The notes: a model not told the origin generated them from the letters alone. A stretch of DNA of 64,000 bases from CAYJDP01 sp964371025 (GCA_964371025.1 CAYJKH010000001.1:124001-188000); one strand, 5' to 3'; counted from the first letter of the stretch, positions 8,802 through 17,615 are shown. Program-made: numbers and translations.

Positions 8802-8959
8802 AATTTGTTTAAATTATAATCAGCGGGAGAGTTGTCTTTATATCTAATATACTTATCCTTTTTATTATCTTTAATTATTCTTTGTGATAATATATTACAA
8901 CAATTCCAAAACACTTGATTCTAAGGATTAGTATCCAAATATTTTGAGATAAAAATCAT
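8792..8959 (-). pseudogene. Broken small ORF on the minus strand
   Basis: Between the GGDEF gene and the HsdR_N gene (8787-9104, 318 nt) the minus strand holds an ATG at 8957-8959 followed by 12 codons, an in-frame TAG, then 42 more codons ending in a second TAG at 8792-8794. The second part reads like coding sequence (for example NILSQRIIKDNKK and KYIRYKDNSPADYNLNK). I do not recognise the family. It may be a decayed gene or chance; the remaining upstream DNA to 9104 holds only the next gene's TGTTAAGAT promoter (9075-9083). Confidence 0.35.
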
Positions 8960-9104
8960 AGTTGTATCCTTTGGGAATATACCCTAAAGATAAAATTTAA
9001 TATATAATTTTCCTTATAAATTATTAACTATAAAAAATAAATTAATATAATTTATTTTTTAAAATGTAAAACTATGTTAAGATATTAATATATGAGGAGG
9101 ATTT

Positions 9105-10151
9105 ATGAACTTTGAAGAAAAAATAAATAATTTTATATTGAATGTAGGGAGAATAAAAGAAAAAATAAATACTGAAGAGGCAACCAAGACATCAGTTATA
9201 ATGCCATTTTTTCAACTGTTAGGATATGATATTTTTAACCCTAGTGAATTTACACCTGAATATATTGCGGATGTAGGGATAAAAAAAGGAGAAAAAGTTG
9301 ACTATGCAATAATTTTAGATAATGAAGTATCTATTTTAATTGAAGCAAAATCAATTGGACAAAAATTAGAAAAATACGATAGTCAGTTATTTAGATACTT
9401 TGGGACATCAAAGGCAAAATTTGCAATTTTAACAAATGGTTTAATTTATAAATTTTATACTGATTTGGATAAAACAAATATTATGGATTCTACTCCATTT
9501 TTAGTAATTAACATTGAAGACTTAAAGGAAAATGAAATAAATGAACTAAAAAAATTCAGAAAAGAAAATTTTAATGTTGAACATATATTAAGTGCAGCAT
9601 CTGATTTGAAATATTTAGGGCAAATAAAAAAAGCATTAAAAGAAGAATTTAATAAACCAAGTGATGAATTTATTAAATTAATTCTTAATAAAGACATATA
9701 CGATGGAATAAAAACACAATCAGTTATTGATAAGTATGGAGTATTAATAAAAAATTCACTAAATTATTACATCAATGAACTTATTAATGAAAGATTACAA
9801 AGTGCTATGAAAAATAGTGTTGAAGAGGTAACTGAAATAATTGCAATACAGGAAGGGCCTGTTATAGAAACAACAGAAGAAGAAATGGAATTTTATTATA
9901 CTGTGAAAGCAATTTTATCAGAATTTTGTGATGCTAACAAAATTTTTTATAAAGATACTTTTGAATACTTTGCAGTATTATTTGATAATAAAGTAACAAA
10001 ATGGGTATGTAGAATATACGTTAAAAAGAATGTTAAATTTATAATAATACCTGATAAGGATAAAAATGATATTAGAATTGATATTGAGCAGGTTAGCGAT
10101 ATTTATAAATATAAGGAAAAATTGGTAACTAGACTAAAAACATTTATATAA
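9105..10151 (+). CDS. Orphan HsdR N-terminal-like (PD-(D/E)xK) protein
   Basis: The 348-residue protein begins with a type I restriction enzyme R-subunit N-terminal domain: EEATKTSVIMPFFQLLGYD, EFTPEYIADVG, then KVDYAII (Asp66), and ILIEAK with Glu80 and Lys82, giving a complete PD-(D/E)xK nuclease triad. The QLFRYFGTSKAKFAILTNG segment is typical of this domain. There is no helicase domain and no hsdM or hsdS nearby, so it is a stand-alone nuclease-like protein of the kind often found in phage-related or defence settings. The C-terminal third is unassigned. An AGGAGG site precedes the ATG. Confidence 0.8.
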   Translation: MNFEEKINNFILNVGRIKEKINTEEATKTSVIMPFFQLLGYDIFNPSEFTPEYIADVGIKKGEKVDYAIILDNEVSILIEAKSIGQKLEKYDSQLFRYFGTSKAKFAILTNGLIYKFYTDLDKTNIMDSTPFLVINIEDLKENEINELKKFRKENFNVEHILSAASDLKYLGQIKKALKEEFNKPSDEFIKLILNKDIYDGIKTQSVIDKYGVLIKNSLNYYINELINERLQSAMKNSVEEVTEIIAIQEGPVIETTEEEMEFYYTVKAILSEFCDANKIFYKDTFEYFAVLFDNKVTKWVCRIYVKKNVKFIIIPDKDKNDIRIDIEQVSDIYKYKEKLVTRLKTFI

Positions 10152-10155
10152 AAAA

Positions 10156-10183
10156 ACAGTACTTAATTTAGTACTATTTTTTT
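10156..10183. terminator. Bidirectional terminator
   Basis: AGTACT at 10158-10163 and AGTACT at 10170-10175 form a stem with A-run and T-run on either side, serving the convergent HsdR_N-like and Nudix genes. Confidence 0.65.
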
Positions 10184-10799
10184 ATGCAGTTATATCAATT
10201 ATTTTATTTAATATATCTCCATATTTAGTAAGTGCCGTTTCACCTTCATTTACTAAAAATTCATCAAAATTAATCTCTTTTTTTATTACTGTTATTTTTT
10301 TATCTACTAATTTAATTACTTCTCCAGATATTGTACCATTTTCTTTTTGAAACAGATTTTTAGCATCTATTGCATTTACTTTAACAATTTCACTTATTTC
10401 AGAAAAATCATAATTGAAATCATATTCTTTATCATAATTATATACATAAATATTTGCAAAAACTCGATCTTTAAATATTTTACCATCTTTTAAAGGTTTA
10501 TCCATTTTAAAGATAACTTCTGAACAAAATTGTGCATCTTCATAATTAATTTTAGTCCCTAATTCTTCGTGAATTTCACGGCCAAAAGCTTCTTTTACAG
10601 TTTCCCCAGCTGCAACATGACCTGATGCAGTAGTGTATAAAGTACCACGATCTTTTCTTCTTTGAAAAAAAACATTCCCATCTTTATCATATAACCAGCA
10701 GTGAACTGTTTTATGCCATAAAGCTTTTTCATGGACAATACTTCTTTCTTCTTTCCCTAAATAATTGCCTTGTTCATCATAATAATCTAATAGTTCCAT
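10182..10799 (-). CDS. Nudix hydrolase
   Basis: The 205-residue protein has a perfect Nudix box, GX5EX7REXXEEXG, running from Gly60 to Gly81. The N-terminal LLDYYDEQGNYLGKEERSIVHEKALWHKTVHCW layout is that of the isopentenyl-diphosphate isomerase-like/YfcD Nudix subgroup. A pyrophosphohydrolase acting on a nucleoside diphosphate derivative is likely, but the substrate is unknown. The C-terminal 50 residues extend beyond the core fold. An AAGGAG site precedes the start, and a promoter is visible at 10818-10846. Confidence 0.88.
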   Translation of the reverse strand: MELLDYYDEQGNYLGKEERSIVHEKALWHKTVHCWLYDKDGNVFFQRRKDRGTLYTTASGHVAAGETVKEAFGREIHEELGTKINYEDAQFCSEVIFKMDKPLKDGKIFKDRVFANIYVYNYDKEYDFNYDFSEISEIVKVNAIDAKNLFQKENGTISGEVIKLVDKKITVIKKEINFDEFLVNEGETALTKYGDILNKIIDITA

Positions 10800-10817
10800 A
10801 ATATCTCCTTATTAATA

Positions 10818-10846
10818 ATCTTATCATAAATAATTTTTTGTTACAA
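10818..10846 (-). promoter_or_regulatory. Promoter of the Nudix gene
   Basis: Minus strand: -35 TTGTAA (10841-10846), 17-bp spacer, -10 TAAGAT (10818-10823) with TGA extension at 10824-10826. Confidence 0.6.
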
Positions 10847-10848
10847 TT

Positions 10849-11067
10849 TTATTTTTCTCCCTCTAAAATCAACATGCATTCATCAGTAGTAGACATGCGA
10901 ATCTTATTATGGGAATTAACTAAAATTACATATGGTACTCCAATATAATTAAATCTATTTTTTTTAGAAATAGGTTCATACACTTTATAATTTCTCCAAT
11001 TTTTTATATATTTTATATCATCATATCCTGATTTAAGAGCAAACATTTTTACTTCATCATCTCTCAT
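10849..11067 (-). CDS. Hypothetical small protein
   Basis: A 72-residue basic/acidic mixed soluble protein with no recognised motif; it has aromatic-rich centre residues (KNWRNYKVYEP, RFNYIGVPYVILVN) and ends in LILEGEK. A purine-rich GGAAAGGA stretch lies 13 nt before the ATG and an AT-rich -10-like TATAAT farther upstream on the minus strand. The length and codon use resemble neighbouring real genes, and there is no competing ORF. Function unknown. Confidence 0.5.
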   Translation of the reverse strand: MRDDEVKMFALKSGYDDIKYIKNWRNYKVYEPISKKNRFNYIGVPYVILVNSHNKIRMSTTDECMLILEGEK

Positions 11068-11164
11068 TAGTTAATCATTCCTTTCCTTTATCATTCTTAA
11101 ATATATTATAAAAGTTAAATTGAAAATTTGCAAATTATAATATTAAACAATCTCACTTTATTTT

Positions 11165-11193
11165 TTGCTTATTTACTATATATACGGTATACT
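11165..11193 (+). promoter_or_regulatory. Promoter of the transglutaminase-like gene
   Basis: -35 TTGCTT (11165-11170), 17-bp spacer, -10 TATACT (11188-11193), 20 nt before the ATG. Confidence 0.5.
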
Positions 11194-11212
11194 TAAAATA
11201 GGAGAATAATTT

Positions 11213-11785
11213 ATGAAATATGAGAATATAAAAACACCAAGGGAACTATCAGAATATATGCAAAAAAATATAAAATATGGATTTGTATCTAAAAGTGGTG
11301 AAATTTACGATGAACCAGGGAATGAAGAATGGAATAATGATTGGTATCATAACTGTATAGTGCAAGATGGTGAATCTTTGTTAAAAACTAAATATGGAAC
11401 ATGCTGGGATCAAGTAGAACTTGCAAGAAAATGGTTTGAAGAAAATAACTTTAATTATAAAACAATATATATTTGGTTTGAAGTTAATCGTCCTAGTAAT
11501 TTACCAACGCATACATTTTTAATATATGAGGAGAATGATAAATATTATTGGTTTGAAAATGCCTTTGAAATAAATAAAGGAATCCATGAATTTAATAGTA
11601 ATGATGAAGTTATTGAACATGTAAAACGTGAACAATTAAAATATGCAATAGATACTAAAAGAGCAACAGAAGATGATTATAGTTGTATAACTGCATATGA
11701 GTATTTAAAACCTAAACTAAATTTATCTGTAGATGAATATTTTGAACATGTTACTACTGCAAATAAATATATTAATAGTAAATAA
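11213..11785 (+). CDS. Transglutaminase-like (papain-fold) protein
   Basis: The 190-residue protein shows the order of a transglutaminase-like catalytic core: KYGTCWDQVELAR with Cys64, LPTHTFLIYEE with His100, and YYWFENAFE where Glu115 or Asn116 may complete the triad. Proteins of this small family are annotated as transglutaminase-like cysteine peptidases; the reaction here is not established. There is no signal peptide, so it is likely cytoplasmic. It has its own promoter and stands alone, followed by the two surface-protein genes, which have separate promoters. Confidence 0.65.
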   Translation: MKYENIKTPRELSEYMQKNIKYGFVSKSGEIYDEPGNEEWNNDWYHNCIVQDGESLLKTKYGTCWDQVELARKWFEENNFNYKTIYIWFEVNRPSNLPTHTFLIYEENDKYYWFENAFEINKGIHEFNSNDEVIEHVKREQLKYAIDTKRATEDDYSCITAYEYLKPKLNLSVDEYFEHVTTANKYINSK

Positions 11786-11809
11786 CTAATATATTTTAAA
11801 AATTATATG

Positions 11810-11818
11810 TGATAAACT
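11810..11818 (+). promoter_or_regulatory. Putative extended -10 promoter, surface protein gene 1
   Basis: TGATAAACT (TGA plus TAAACT) lies in an 18-nt stretch (11805-11822) almost identical to 12946-12963 before the paralogous gene. Confidence 0.45.
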
Positions 11819-11855
11819 ATTAATATAAGATTATGTTAAAGGAGTTGATATAAAT

Positions 11856-12923
11856 ATGAAAAAAAAGAAAAAATTAAAATTCTTGTTAATAGTAGTAATT
11901 TTTATTTCGATTTTATTTATGTCAGTAGGATATTCAGCCCTAAATACTGAGTTAACAATAAGTAGTGAAGCAATAGTTACTTCACAAGGGATAAAAATAA
12001 CTAATGTAGCTTTAAAAGAAGCAACAAATGGAGGATATGAAACATATTCACCTACGTTAACAAGAGATAGTAGTAATTTTTTTGTAACTCTTCCAAACAG
12101 TGATTCAACCGCTACATTTTTAATAGAAGTAACAAATGAGGATGATATTTATTATCATTTAGATTTTATTAATGAAACGGTATTATCAAATAGTAATATT
12201 GGATATGATATAGTAGATAAAGAAGCTCAATATTTTTTAGAAAATAGTGTAACAGAGTTAGAAATAACGTTTTTTCATAAAAACGGAGCAGTAACAAATC
12301 CAGATGTGACACTAAGTTTAGAATATTCTTTTAGCGAAGTTAATTATCGAAAAATTGATTATATAAGAACAACCGGAACCCAGTGGATGTATACTGGTTT
12401 AATGAATACAGGAGATTATATATTTGAAGATGAGTTTTTAATTACTGATGTCGGAACGGGAAATAATACAGGTTCTTGGGTAATCGGGGGAAGAGTAAAT
12501 CCTAATTACTCTCTAGGAGTTTTTGTAAATAATAATAATATAATAGCAGCATATGGAACTACAACTCAGGTTTTATCACCCAAAATAAATGAAAATATTT
12601 GGTATGAACTTTATTTTTCTAGAGAAAGATTAACTATCGGAGGGATTAATTATAATCTTACGGGAGAAAAACTTATTCCAGAGACATATCAAGCTGAAAC
12701 AATTCTTGGTGGTAATTTACTTGCATATGACGGAGTATCAAGAGATGATCGTAATATGAAAGGACATAGAAAGTATTTTAAAGTAACAGATGCTACTACT
12801 GGACTAATGTTAAGATACTATATTCCAGTTAAATTAAATAATACAAATGAGATTGGATATTGGGATGAAATAAATAATCAATTTTATGGAAATGATGGAG
12901 AAGACGAATTCTTATATCCATAA
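11856..12923 (+). CDS. Exported surface protein with LamG-like C-terminal domain (copy 1)
   Basis: The 355-residue protein has a Lys-rich N-terminus and one hydrophobic segment (about 8-26) ending in GYSALNTELTISSEA, a pattern common in TasA-like and pilus-like exported proteins. Residues 40-165 form a beta-rich domain (TLPNSDSTATFLIEVTNED). Residues 170-355 resemble a concanavalin/LamG-like module of gut Firmicutes surface proteins, with TGTQWMYTGLMNTGDY near its start and EIGYWDEINNQFYGNDGEDEF at its end. A GGAG site precedes the ATG. It is paralogous to the next gene. The ligand is unknown; a carbohydrate or host surface is a guess. Confidence 0.65.
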   Translation: MKKKKKLKFLLIVVIFISILFMSVGYSALNTELTISSEAIVTSQGIKITNVALKEATNGGYETYSPTLTRDSSNFFVTLPNSDSTATFLIEVTNEDDIYYHLDFINETVLSNSNIGYDIVDKEAQYFLENSVTELEITFFHKNGAVTNPDVTLSLEYSFSEVNYRKIDYIRTTGTQWMYTGLMNTGDYIFEDEFLITDVGTGNNTGSWVIGGRVNPNYSLGVFVNNNNIIAAYGTTTQVLSPKINENIWYELYFSRERLTIGGINYNLTGEKLIPETYQAETILGGNLLAYDGVSRDDRNMKGHRKYFKVTDATTGLMLRYYIPVKLNNTNEIGYWDEINNQFYGNDGEDEFLYP

Positions 12924-12950
12924 AAAAATATATTTTTATTGAGTAATATA

Positions 12951-12959
12951 TGATAAACT
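12951..12959 (+). promoter_or_regulatory. Putative extended -10 promoter, surface protein gene 2
   Basis: TGATAAACT, the duplicate of the element at 11810-11818, again about 35-45 nt before an AAGGAG site and ATG. Confidence 0.45.
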
Positions 12960-12991
12960 ATTATAGTAAATAATCATAAAAGGAGTAATAT

Positions 12992-14083
12992 ATGAAGAAG
13001 AAAAAATTAACATTTTTATTTATATCTGTAATTTTTATTTCAGTTTTATTTATGTCAATTGGATATTCTTCACTAAACTCTGAGTTAACAATAAGTTCAG
13101 AAGCTAAAGTAGAAGTAGTACCTGATATAAGGATTACTAATATAGAAGTTAGTACTACAGAAAACGGGGCCTTTACACCTTATAACCCAACATTTAATGA
13201 TTTATCTAGTAATATAAGTGTAACCTTACCTAACTCTAATTCAACAATTACACTTAATATAGAGGTTACTAATGATACGAATAATTATTATCGATTAGAT
13301 AATATTTTGGAAGATGTAAATAATAATTCGGATATAAAATATGAGATTTTAAATAAAGAAACAACATTTTTTCATCCTAATAGTGTTACTAATATAGTAA
13401 TTACATTTTCTTATGAAACTTACAATGCAAGTAATCAAAATAAAAACTTAGAATTAACTTATAACCTTGAAAAAATCCCTTATAAAAATCTAGAATACTT
13501 AGTATTTTCTGGATTTGAGTATATTAATACAGGATTATTTAATACGGGAGATTATATTTTTGAAACAGAATTTAATCAAACTGAATATAATAGAAATCAT
13601 ACTGATAATAGTGTTGGTGGCTGGATTATATCTGGAAGAAAAATAGGAACTCACTCACTTGGGGTATTCATTGGGAACTATGGAGTTTATAATTCATATG
13701 GAGCGGGAACAGCTGCTAGGCAGCCAAATATCCCACTAAATAGTGGTTTTCATACTTTGTATTTTTCAAGATTTATACATACTATCGATAATAATAATTA
13801 TGTAGTTAATGGTAAAATACTTATACCAGAAGAGCATAAAACAGAAATTAGAATTGGTGGAGGTACAGGTGGTTATTATGCAAGTAGTGTTCCTGATACT
13901 AGACATTTTATCGGACATATAAAAAATGTTAAAATAACAGATGCTTCAACAGGAAATGTTGTAAGATATTATGTTCCCTGTGAAATTATTAGTGGCGTAA
14001 ATATCGGAGAAATTGGATACTGGGATCTAATTAATAATGAGTTTTATGGAAATGGAGGAACTGGGGAGTTTTTAGCACCGTAA
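12992..14083 (+). CDS. Exported surface protein with LamG-like C-terminal domain (copy 2)
   Basis: The 363-residue protein is a tandem paralogue of the preceding gene. It has the same KKKKLTFLFISVIFISVLF membrane segment, a GYSSLNSELTISSEAK junction, a beta-rich middle with TLPNSNSTITLNIEVTND, and the LamG-like module from FSGFEYINTGLFNTGDYIF to EIGYWDLINNEFYGNGGTGEF. The YWD...N..FYGN.G..EF ending is widespread in surface proteins and phage-related proteins of gut Firmicutes. Both copies probably expose the C-terminal domain outside the cell. There is no LPxTG motif, so anchoring must be by the N-terminal segment or through secretion. Confidence 0.65.
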   Translation: MKKKKLTFLFISVIFISVLFMSIGYSSLNSELTISSEAKVEVVPDIRITNIEVSTTENGAFTPYNPTFNDLSSNISVTLPNSNSTITLNIEVTNDTNNYYRLDNILEDVNNNSDIKYEILNKETTFFHPNSVTNIVITFSYETYNASNQNKNLELTYNLEKIPYKNLEYLVFSGFEYINTGLFNTGDYIFETEFNQTEYNRNHTDNSVGGWIISGRKIGTHSLGVFIGNYGVYNSYGAGTAARQPNIPLNSGFHTLYFSRFIHTIDNNNYVVNGKILIPEEHKTEIRIGGGTGGYYASSVPDTRHFIGHIKNVKITDASTGNVVRYYVPCEIISGVNIGEIGYWDLINNEFYGNGGTGEFLAP

Positions 14084-14095
14084 AAATATTCATAT

Positions 14096-14128
14096 AAAAA
14101 AACTATAATGATTTATTATAGTTTTTTT
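14096..14128 (+). terminator. Terminator after the surface protein pair
   Basis: ACTATAAT-type stem (14096-14109 with 14115-14128) around a 5-nt loop, with A-run and T-run arms. Confidence 0.8.
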
Positions 14129-14182
14129 ATTGTTTTATATAAAGTATTAATAATAAAAAATATTCTTGAAGATAAATTAATC

Positions 14183-14208
14183 AAAAAAAACGAACTAATA
14201 AAAGTTCG
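14183..14208 (-). terminator. Terminator of tRNA-Gly
   Basis: On the minus strand CGAACT (14203-14208) pairs with AGTTCG (14191-14196), followed by a T-run from 14190 down to 14183. Confidence 0.75.
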
Positions 14209-14222
14209 ACTAAAATACCATT

Positions 14223-14296
14223 TGGAGCGGATGAAGGGAATCGAACCCTCGTAGTCAGCTTGGAAGGCTGAGGTTCTACCATTAAACTACATCCGC
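14223..14296 (-). tRNA. tRNA-Gly (anticodon UCC)
   Basis: The minus strand folds as a standard cloverleaf: acceptor GCGGATG/CATCCGC, D arm TAGTTTAATGGTAGA, anticodon loop CTTCCAA (UCC), T arm GAGGGTTCGATTCCCTT and encoded CCA (14223-14225). It is flanked by its own near-consensus promoter and terminator. Confidence 0.95.
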
Positions 14297-14345
14297 ATAA
14301 ATAATTTCTAGTTATTAATAGGCACTTAATGACTAGACAATATTA

Positions 14346-14373
14346 ATTATATCAACTTTAGACAAAATGTCAA
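14346..14373 (-). promoter_or_regulatory. Promoter of tRNA-Gly
   Basis: Minus strand: consensus -35 TTGACA (14368-14373), 16-bp spacer, consensus -10 TATAAT (14346-14351) with TGA extension. Among the strongest promoters in the window. Confidence 0.85.
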
Positions 14374-14451
14374 TAGAAATAATATAAAAAAATAAATATA
14401 TATTAGTTTTTTTGTTGTTATTAGTATATAATATATAAAGAAGAGGTGTCT

Positions 14452-15309
14452 ATGAAGTTATTAGTAGAAGTTAAAAATAAAGATATTAACGGTATAAAAA
14501 ATAGTATAAATGGGGTAGTCTTATATTTGAAAGATTACGCAGTTTTAGGGAATGATTATTATACTGTTGAAGAAATAAAAACTTTTATATTAGAAAATCC
14601 TAGTGTAGAGGTTTTTGTGATTATGAATAAAAATATATTTGAAGATGAACTTAGAGATTTATTAACTATATTAACCGAAATTAATACTTTAAATATAAAA
14701 GGATTATTCTTTTACGATCTTAGTATAATAGAATTAGTTAATAAACATAAATTAAATATCCCTTTAGTATGGAATCAAACTCATATGGTTACTAATTATA
14801 ATTTATGTAATTATTTTTATAATCAAAGTGTTTCATTAGGATTAATGACTAGTGAAATTACTTTAGAAGATATGATTAAAATAAATAATAATACAAAAAT
14901 GAAATTTATAGTAGAAGTGATTTATAAACCTCAAGTTGCTTTTTCAAGAAGAAAATTAAATACTAATTTTTCAAAAACTAAAAATATTGATTATAAAGAA
15001 GAAATTTTAATAAATGAAAAAATAACTAATCAAAATTATAAAGTAGTTGAAGATAATAATGGAACAGGATTTATTCTTGATGATATTATTAATGGAACTA
15101 GTGTTATAAAAGAATTAGGAATAAATAATTTTGAATATATCTTAATAAGAGATATAAAAATAGATAATTATAATGAGTTAATAAAAGATACATATAATTA
15201 TATAAATAATAATTATAAAGAAGAGTATATAAATAAATATAGATTTTTAGGAGATAATACTAATTTTTTCTATAATAAAACTATATATAAGGTGAAAAAA
15301 AATGGATAA
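14452..15309 (+). CDS. trhP1: U32 peptidase-family protein, TrhP1-like tRNA hydroxylation protein
   Basis: This 285-residue protein is a short, divergent member of the U32 peptidase family. It overlaps the next gene, a canonical U32 protein, by 8 nt. That arrangement matches the B. subtilis yrrN-yrrO pair (TrhP1-TrhP2), needed for prephenate-dependent 5-hydroxylation of U34 in tRNA (established for B. subtilis). Motifs are weak here: LFFYDLSIIELV and VWNQTHMVTNYNL fit the barrel strands of U32 proteins, while the cysteine cluster is absent. The ATG at 14452 is chosen because an AGAGGTG ribosome binding site at 14442-14448 would overlap the alternative GTG at 14446. Confidence 0.7.
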   Translation: MKLLVEVKNKDINGIKNSINGVVLYLKDYAVLGNDYYTVEEIKTFILENPSVEVFVIMNKNIFEDELRDLLTILTEINTLNIKGLFFYDLSIIELVNKHKLNIPLVWNQTHMVTNYNLCNYFYNQSVSLGLMTSEITLEDMIKINNNTKMKFIVEVIYKPQVAFSRRKLNTNFSKTKNIDYKEEILINEKITNQNYKVVEDNNGTGFILDDIINGTSVIKELGINNFEYILIRDIKIDNYNELIKDTYNYINNNYKEEYINKYRFLGDNTNFFYNKTIYKVKKNG

Positions 15310-16480
15310 AATAGAATTATTATCTCCAGCAGGAGATTTAGAAAAATTAAAAATAGCTCTTTTATATGGAGCGGATGCTGTATATATAGGAGGACAAAAA
15401 TATAGTTTAAGAGCTAATGCTACGAACTTTTCAATTAAACAAATCAAAGAAGCGTGTAGTTTTGCTCATAAATTAGATAAAAAAGTTTTCTTAACAATGA
15501 ATATGGTATTTCATAATGAAGATTTAGAAGACGTCAAACAATATATAAATGATGTTGCAAATGCGGGAATAGATGCTTTTATTATAAGTGACTTATCTTT
15601 AATAAAATATATTAAAGATAATTATCCGAATATTGAAGTTCATATATCAACTCAAACTTCTACTACTAATAGTGAGGGAGTATTATTTTTAAAAAATCAA
15701 GGAGTTGATAGAGTAGTTTTAGCAAGAGAAGTATCGATTAAAGAAATAGATAAAATTATGAAAAAAACTGCTATTGATATAGAAGTATTTATCCATGGAG
15801 CTATGTGTACTTGTTATAGTGGAAGATGTACATTGTCAAATTATGTCACTAATCGAGATGCTAATCGAGGAGGCTGTGCCCAAGTATGTAGATTTGCTTT
15901 TAAAAATGATAATTGCGAATTTACAATGGCTACTAAAGACTTAAATATGGCAGATTATATTAGTGATTTAATTGATACTCGAGTTAAGAGTTTAAAAGTA
16001 GAAGGAAGAATGCGCTCTCTTTATTATTTAGCAACTGTTATTGGATCGTACAGACAAATAATTGATTTATATTATGAAAATAACTTAACTAAAGAAAAGT
16101 TAGAAAAACTAGAATATTATTTAAGTCGGGTAGCTAATCGAGAAGTATCAACTCATTACTATTTGAAAGAAGCTGATGATACTGATCAATATTATACAGG
16201 AAGACAAGAAATATCAAATCAAGATTATTTAGGACTTATAAAAGGGTATGATAATGAAAATAAATGTTTAATATTATCAATGAAGAATTACTTTAAAAAA
16301 GATGATATAGTAGAGTTTTTTACTCCAAATGGGGATATTTATCCATATGTAATAGATAAAATATATGATGAAAATATGAATGAATTAGAAGTAGCAAGAC
16401 ATCCAGAACAAATTTTAAAATTAAAATTTGAAAAAGAATTAGTAGAATTTTCTATTATGAGATTAATAAAAAAGAGTTAG
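15302..16480 (+). CDS. trhP2: U32 peptidase-family protein, TrhP2-like tRNA hydroxylation protein
   Basis: The 392-residue protein is a typical U32 family member: ELLSPAGDLEKLKIALLYGADAVYIGG at the N-terminus, STQTSTTN, VVLAREVSIKEI, the EVFIHGAMCTCYSGRC signature (around 158-173), RGGCAQVCR and SLKVEGRMRSLYYLATV. The four conserved cysteines are those that bind an Fe-S cluster in TrhP/RlhA enzymes. Coupled to the TrhP1-like gene, it is best read as the tRNA U34 5-hydroxylation enzyme rather than a protease. The downstream dGTPase-like gene starts 9 nt later. Confidence 0.85.
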   Translation: MDKIELLSPAGDLEKLKIALLYGADAVYIGGQKYSLRANATNFSIKQIKEACSFAHKLDKKVFLTMNMVFHNEDLEDVKQYINDVANAGIDAFIISDLSLIKYIKDNYPNIEVHISTQTSTTNSEGVLFLKNQGVDRVVLAREVSIKEIDKIMKKTAIDIEVFIHGAMCTCYSGRCTLSNYVTNRDANRGGCAQVCRFAFKNDNCEFTMATKDLNMADYISDLIDTRVKSLKVEGRMRSLYYLATVIGSYRQIIDLYYENNLTKEKLEKLEYYLSRVANREVSTHYYLKEADDTDQYYTGRQEISNQDYLGLIKGYDNENKCLILSMKNYFKKDDIVEFFTPNGDIYPYVIDKIYDENMNELEVARHPEQILKLKFEKELVEFSIMRLIKKS

Positions 16481-16489
16481 GAGATAATT

Positions 16490-17611
16490 ATGTTAAATGA
16501 AGAAAAAATAAAGAATAATTATTTGAAACATGAAAAACTATATTCAAAATATGCCTCATTTAATAAAGATGCAATTAGAATAAATAAGTTGGAAAGTGAC
16601 ATAAGAGGAGAATATGCTAGAGATATAGATCGAATTATTCATGCTTTGTCTTATACAAGATATTTAGATAAAACGCAAGTTTTCTCATATAAAGATAATG
16701 ATCATATATCAAAAAGAAGTGTTCATGTTCAGTTTGTTAGTAAAATTGCTAGAACTATTTGTAGAGCATTAAATTTGAACGAAGACTTAGCAGAAGCAAT
16801 TAGCCTAGGTCATGATATTGGACATACACCACTTGGTCATTTCGGAGAAGAAGTTTTAAATGAAATATCAAAAGAAAAAATTGGAGAATACTTTGCACAT
16901 AATATTCAAAGTGTTAGACAATATTTAAGTATTGAAAATAATGGCGAAGGACTTAATTTAACTATTCAAGTATTAGATGGAATTATGAATCATAATGGTG
17001 AATTACTTGAAAATATGTTAAAACCAATTAATAAAACTAAAGAAGAATTTTTAGAACAATATAATAGTTCATATAATGATATAAAATTAAGTAAAAAAAA
17101 TAGACCAATGACATTAGAGGCTTGTGTTGTTAGAATAAGTGATATTATTGGATATATCGGAAGAGATATAGAAGATGCAATTAACTTAGGACTTCATGAA
17201 AGAGAAAATATACCAGAAGAGATAACTTCTATTTTAGGTAACACTAATAAAGATATTATAAATACTTTAATATTAGATATTATAGAAAATAGTTTAGGTA
17301 AAGATTATATTGCTATGAGTGAAGAAGTGTATAAATCTTTATATAAATTAAAAGAGTATAATTATGAAAATATTTATATGCCATCTTTATCAAAAGAAGA
17401 ACAAGATTATTATAAAAATGGAATGAAATCCCTATATAAAAAATATATTAATGATATAAAAAATAATAATCAACATAGTGTTATATATATAAATTTTTTA
17501 AATAAACAAAATGATATCTATATAAAAAATACATCTGATGAGAGGAAAGTTATCGATTTCATAGCAGGAATGACTGATGATTTTTTTAAATCAGAAATAG
17601 AAAAAAATTGA
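16490..17611 (+). CDS. HD-domain dGTPase-like triphosphohydrolase
   Basis: The 373-residue protein is an HD-domain phosphohydrolase of the dGTP triphosphohydrolase family: ARDIDRIIHALSYTRYLDKTQVF, SVHVQFVSKIARTI (His79), SLGHDIGHTPLGHFGE with His108-Asp109, and later a RISDIIGYIGRDIEDA segment carrying the final metal Asp. Such enzymes lower dNTP pools by releasing tripolyphosphate. It probably belongs to the trhP operon, with an AGGAG site 9 nt before the ATG. It ends with TGA, direct evidence that UGA terminates here. Confidence 0.85.
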   Translation: MLNEEKIKNNYLKHEKLYSKYASFNKDAIRINKLESDIRGEYARDIDRIIHALSYTRYLDKTQVFSYKDNDHISKRSVHVQFVSKIARTICRALNLNEDLAEAISLGHDIGHTPLGHFGEEVLNEISKEKIGEYFAHNIQSVRQYLSIENNGEGLNLTIQVLDGIMNHNGELLENMLKPINKTKEEFLEQYNSSYNDIKLSKKNRPMTLEACVVRISDIIGYIGRDIEDAINLGLHERENIPEEITSILGNTNKDIINTLILDIIENSLGKDYIAMSEEVYKSLYKLKEYNYENIYMPSLSKEEQDYYKNGMKSLYKKYINDIKNNNQHSVIYINFLNKQNDIYIKNTSDERKVIDFIAGMTDDFFKSEIEKN

Positions 17612-17615
17612 AATA

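Noticed and set aside
8957..8959. The minus-strand ORF 8792-8959 as a gene with a recoded in-frame TAG (pyrrolysine)
   Set aside because: No pyl genes, no conserved product and TAG is used as a normal stop nearby; decay or chance is simpler.
15302..16480. Annotation of the U32 proteins as secreted collagenases
   Set aside because: No signal peptides are present, and characterised members of these subgroups are RNA hydroxylation enzymes with Fe-S cysteines.
17591..17611. UGA read as tryptophan (mycoplasma code)
   Set aside because: Several well-conserved genes end exactly at TGA at the family's usual length, and TGG is used for Trp throughout.
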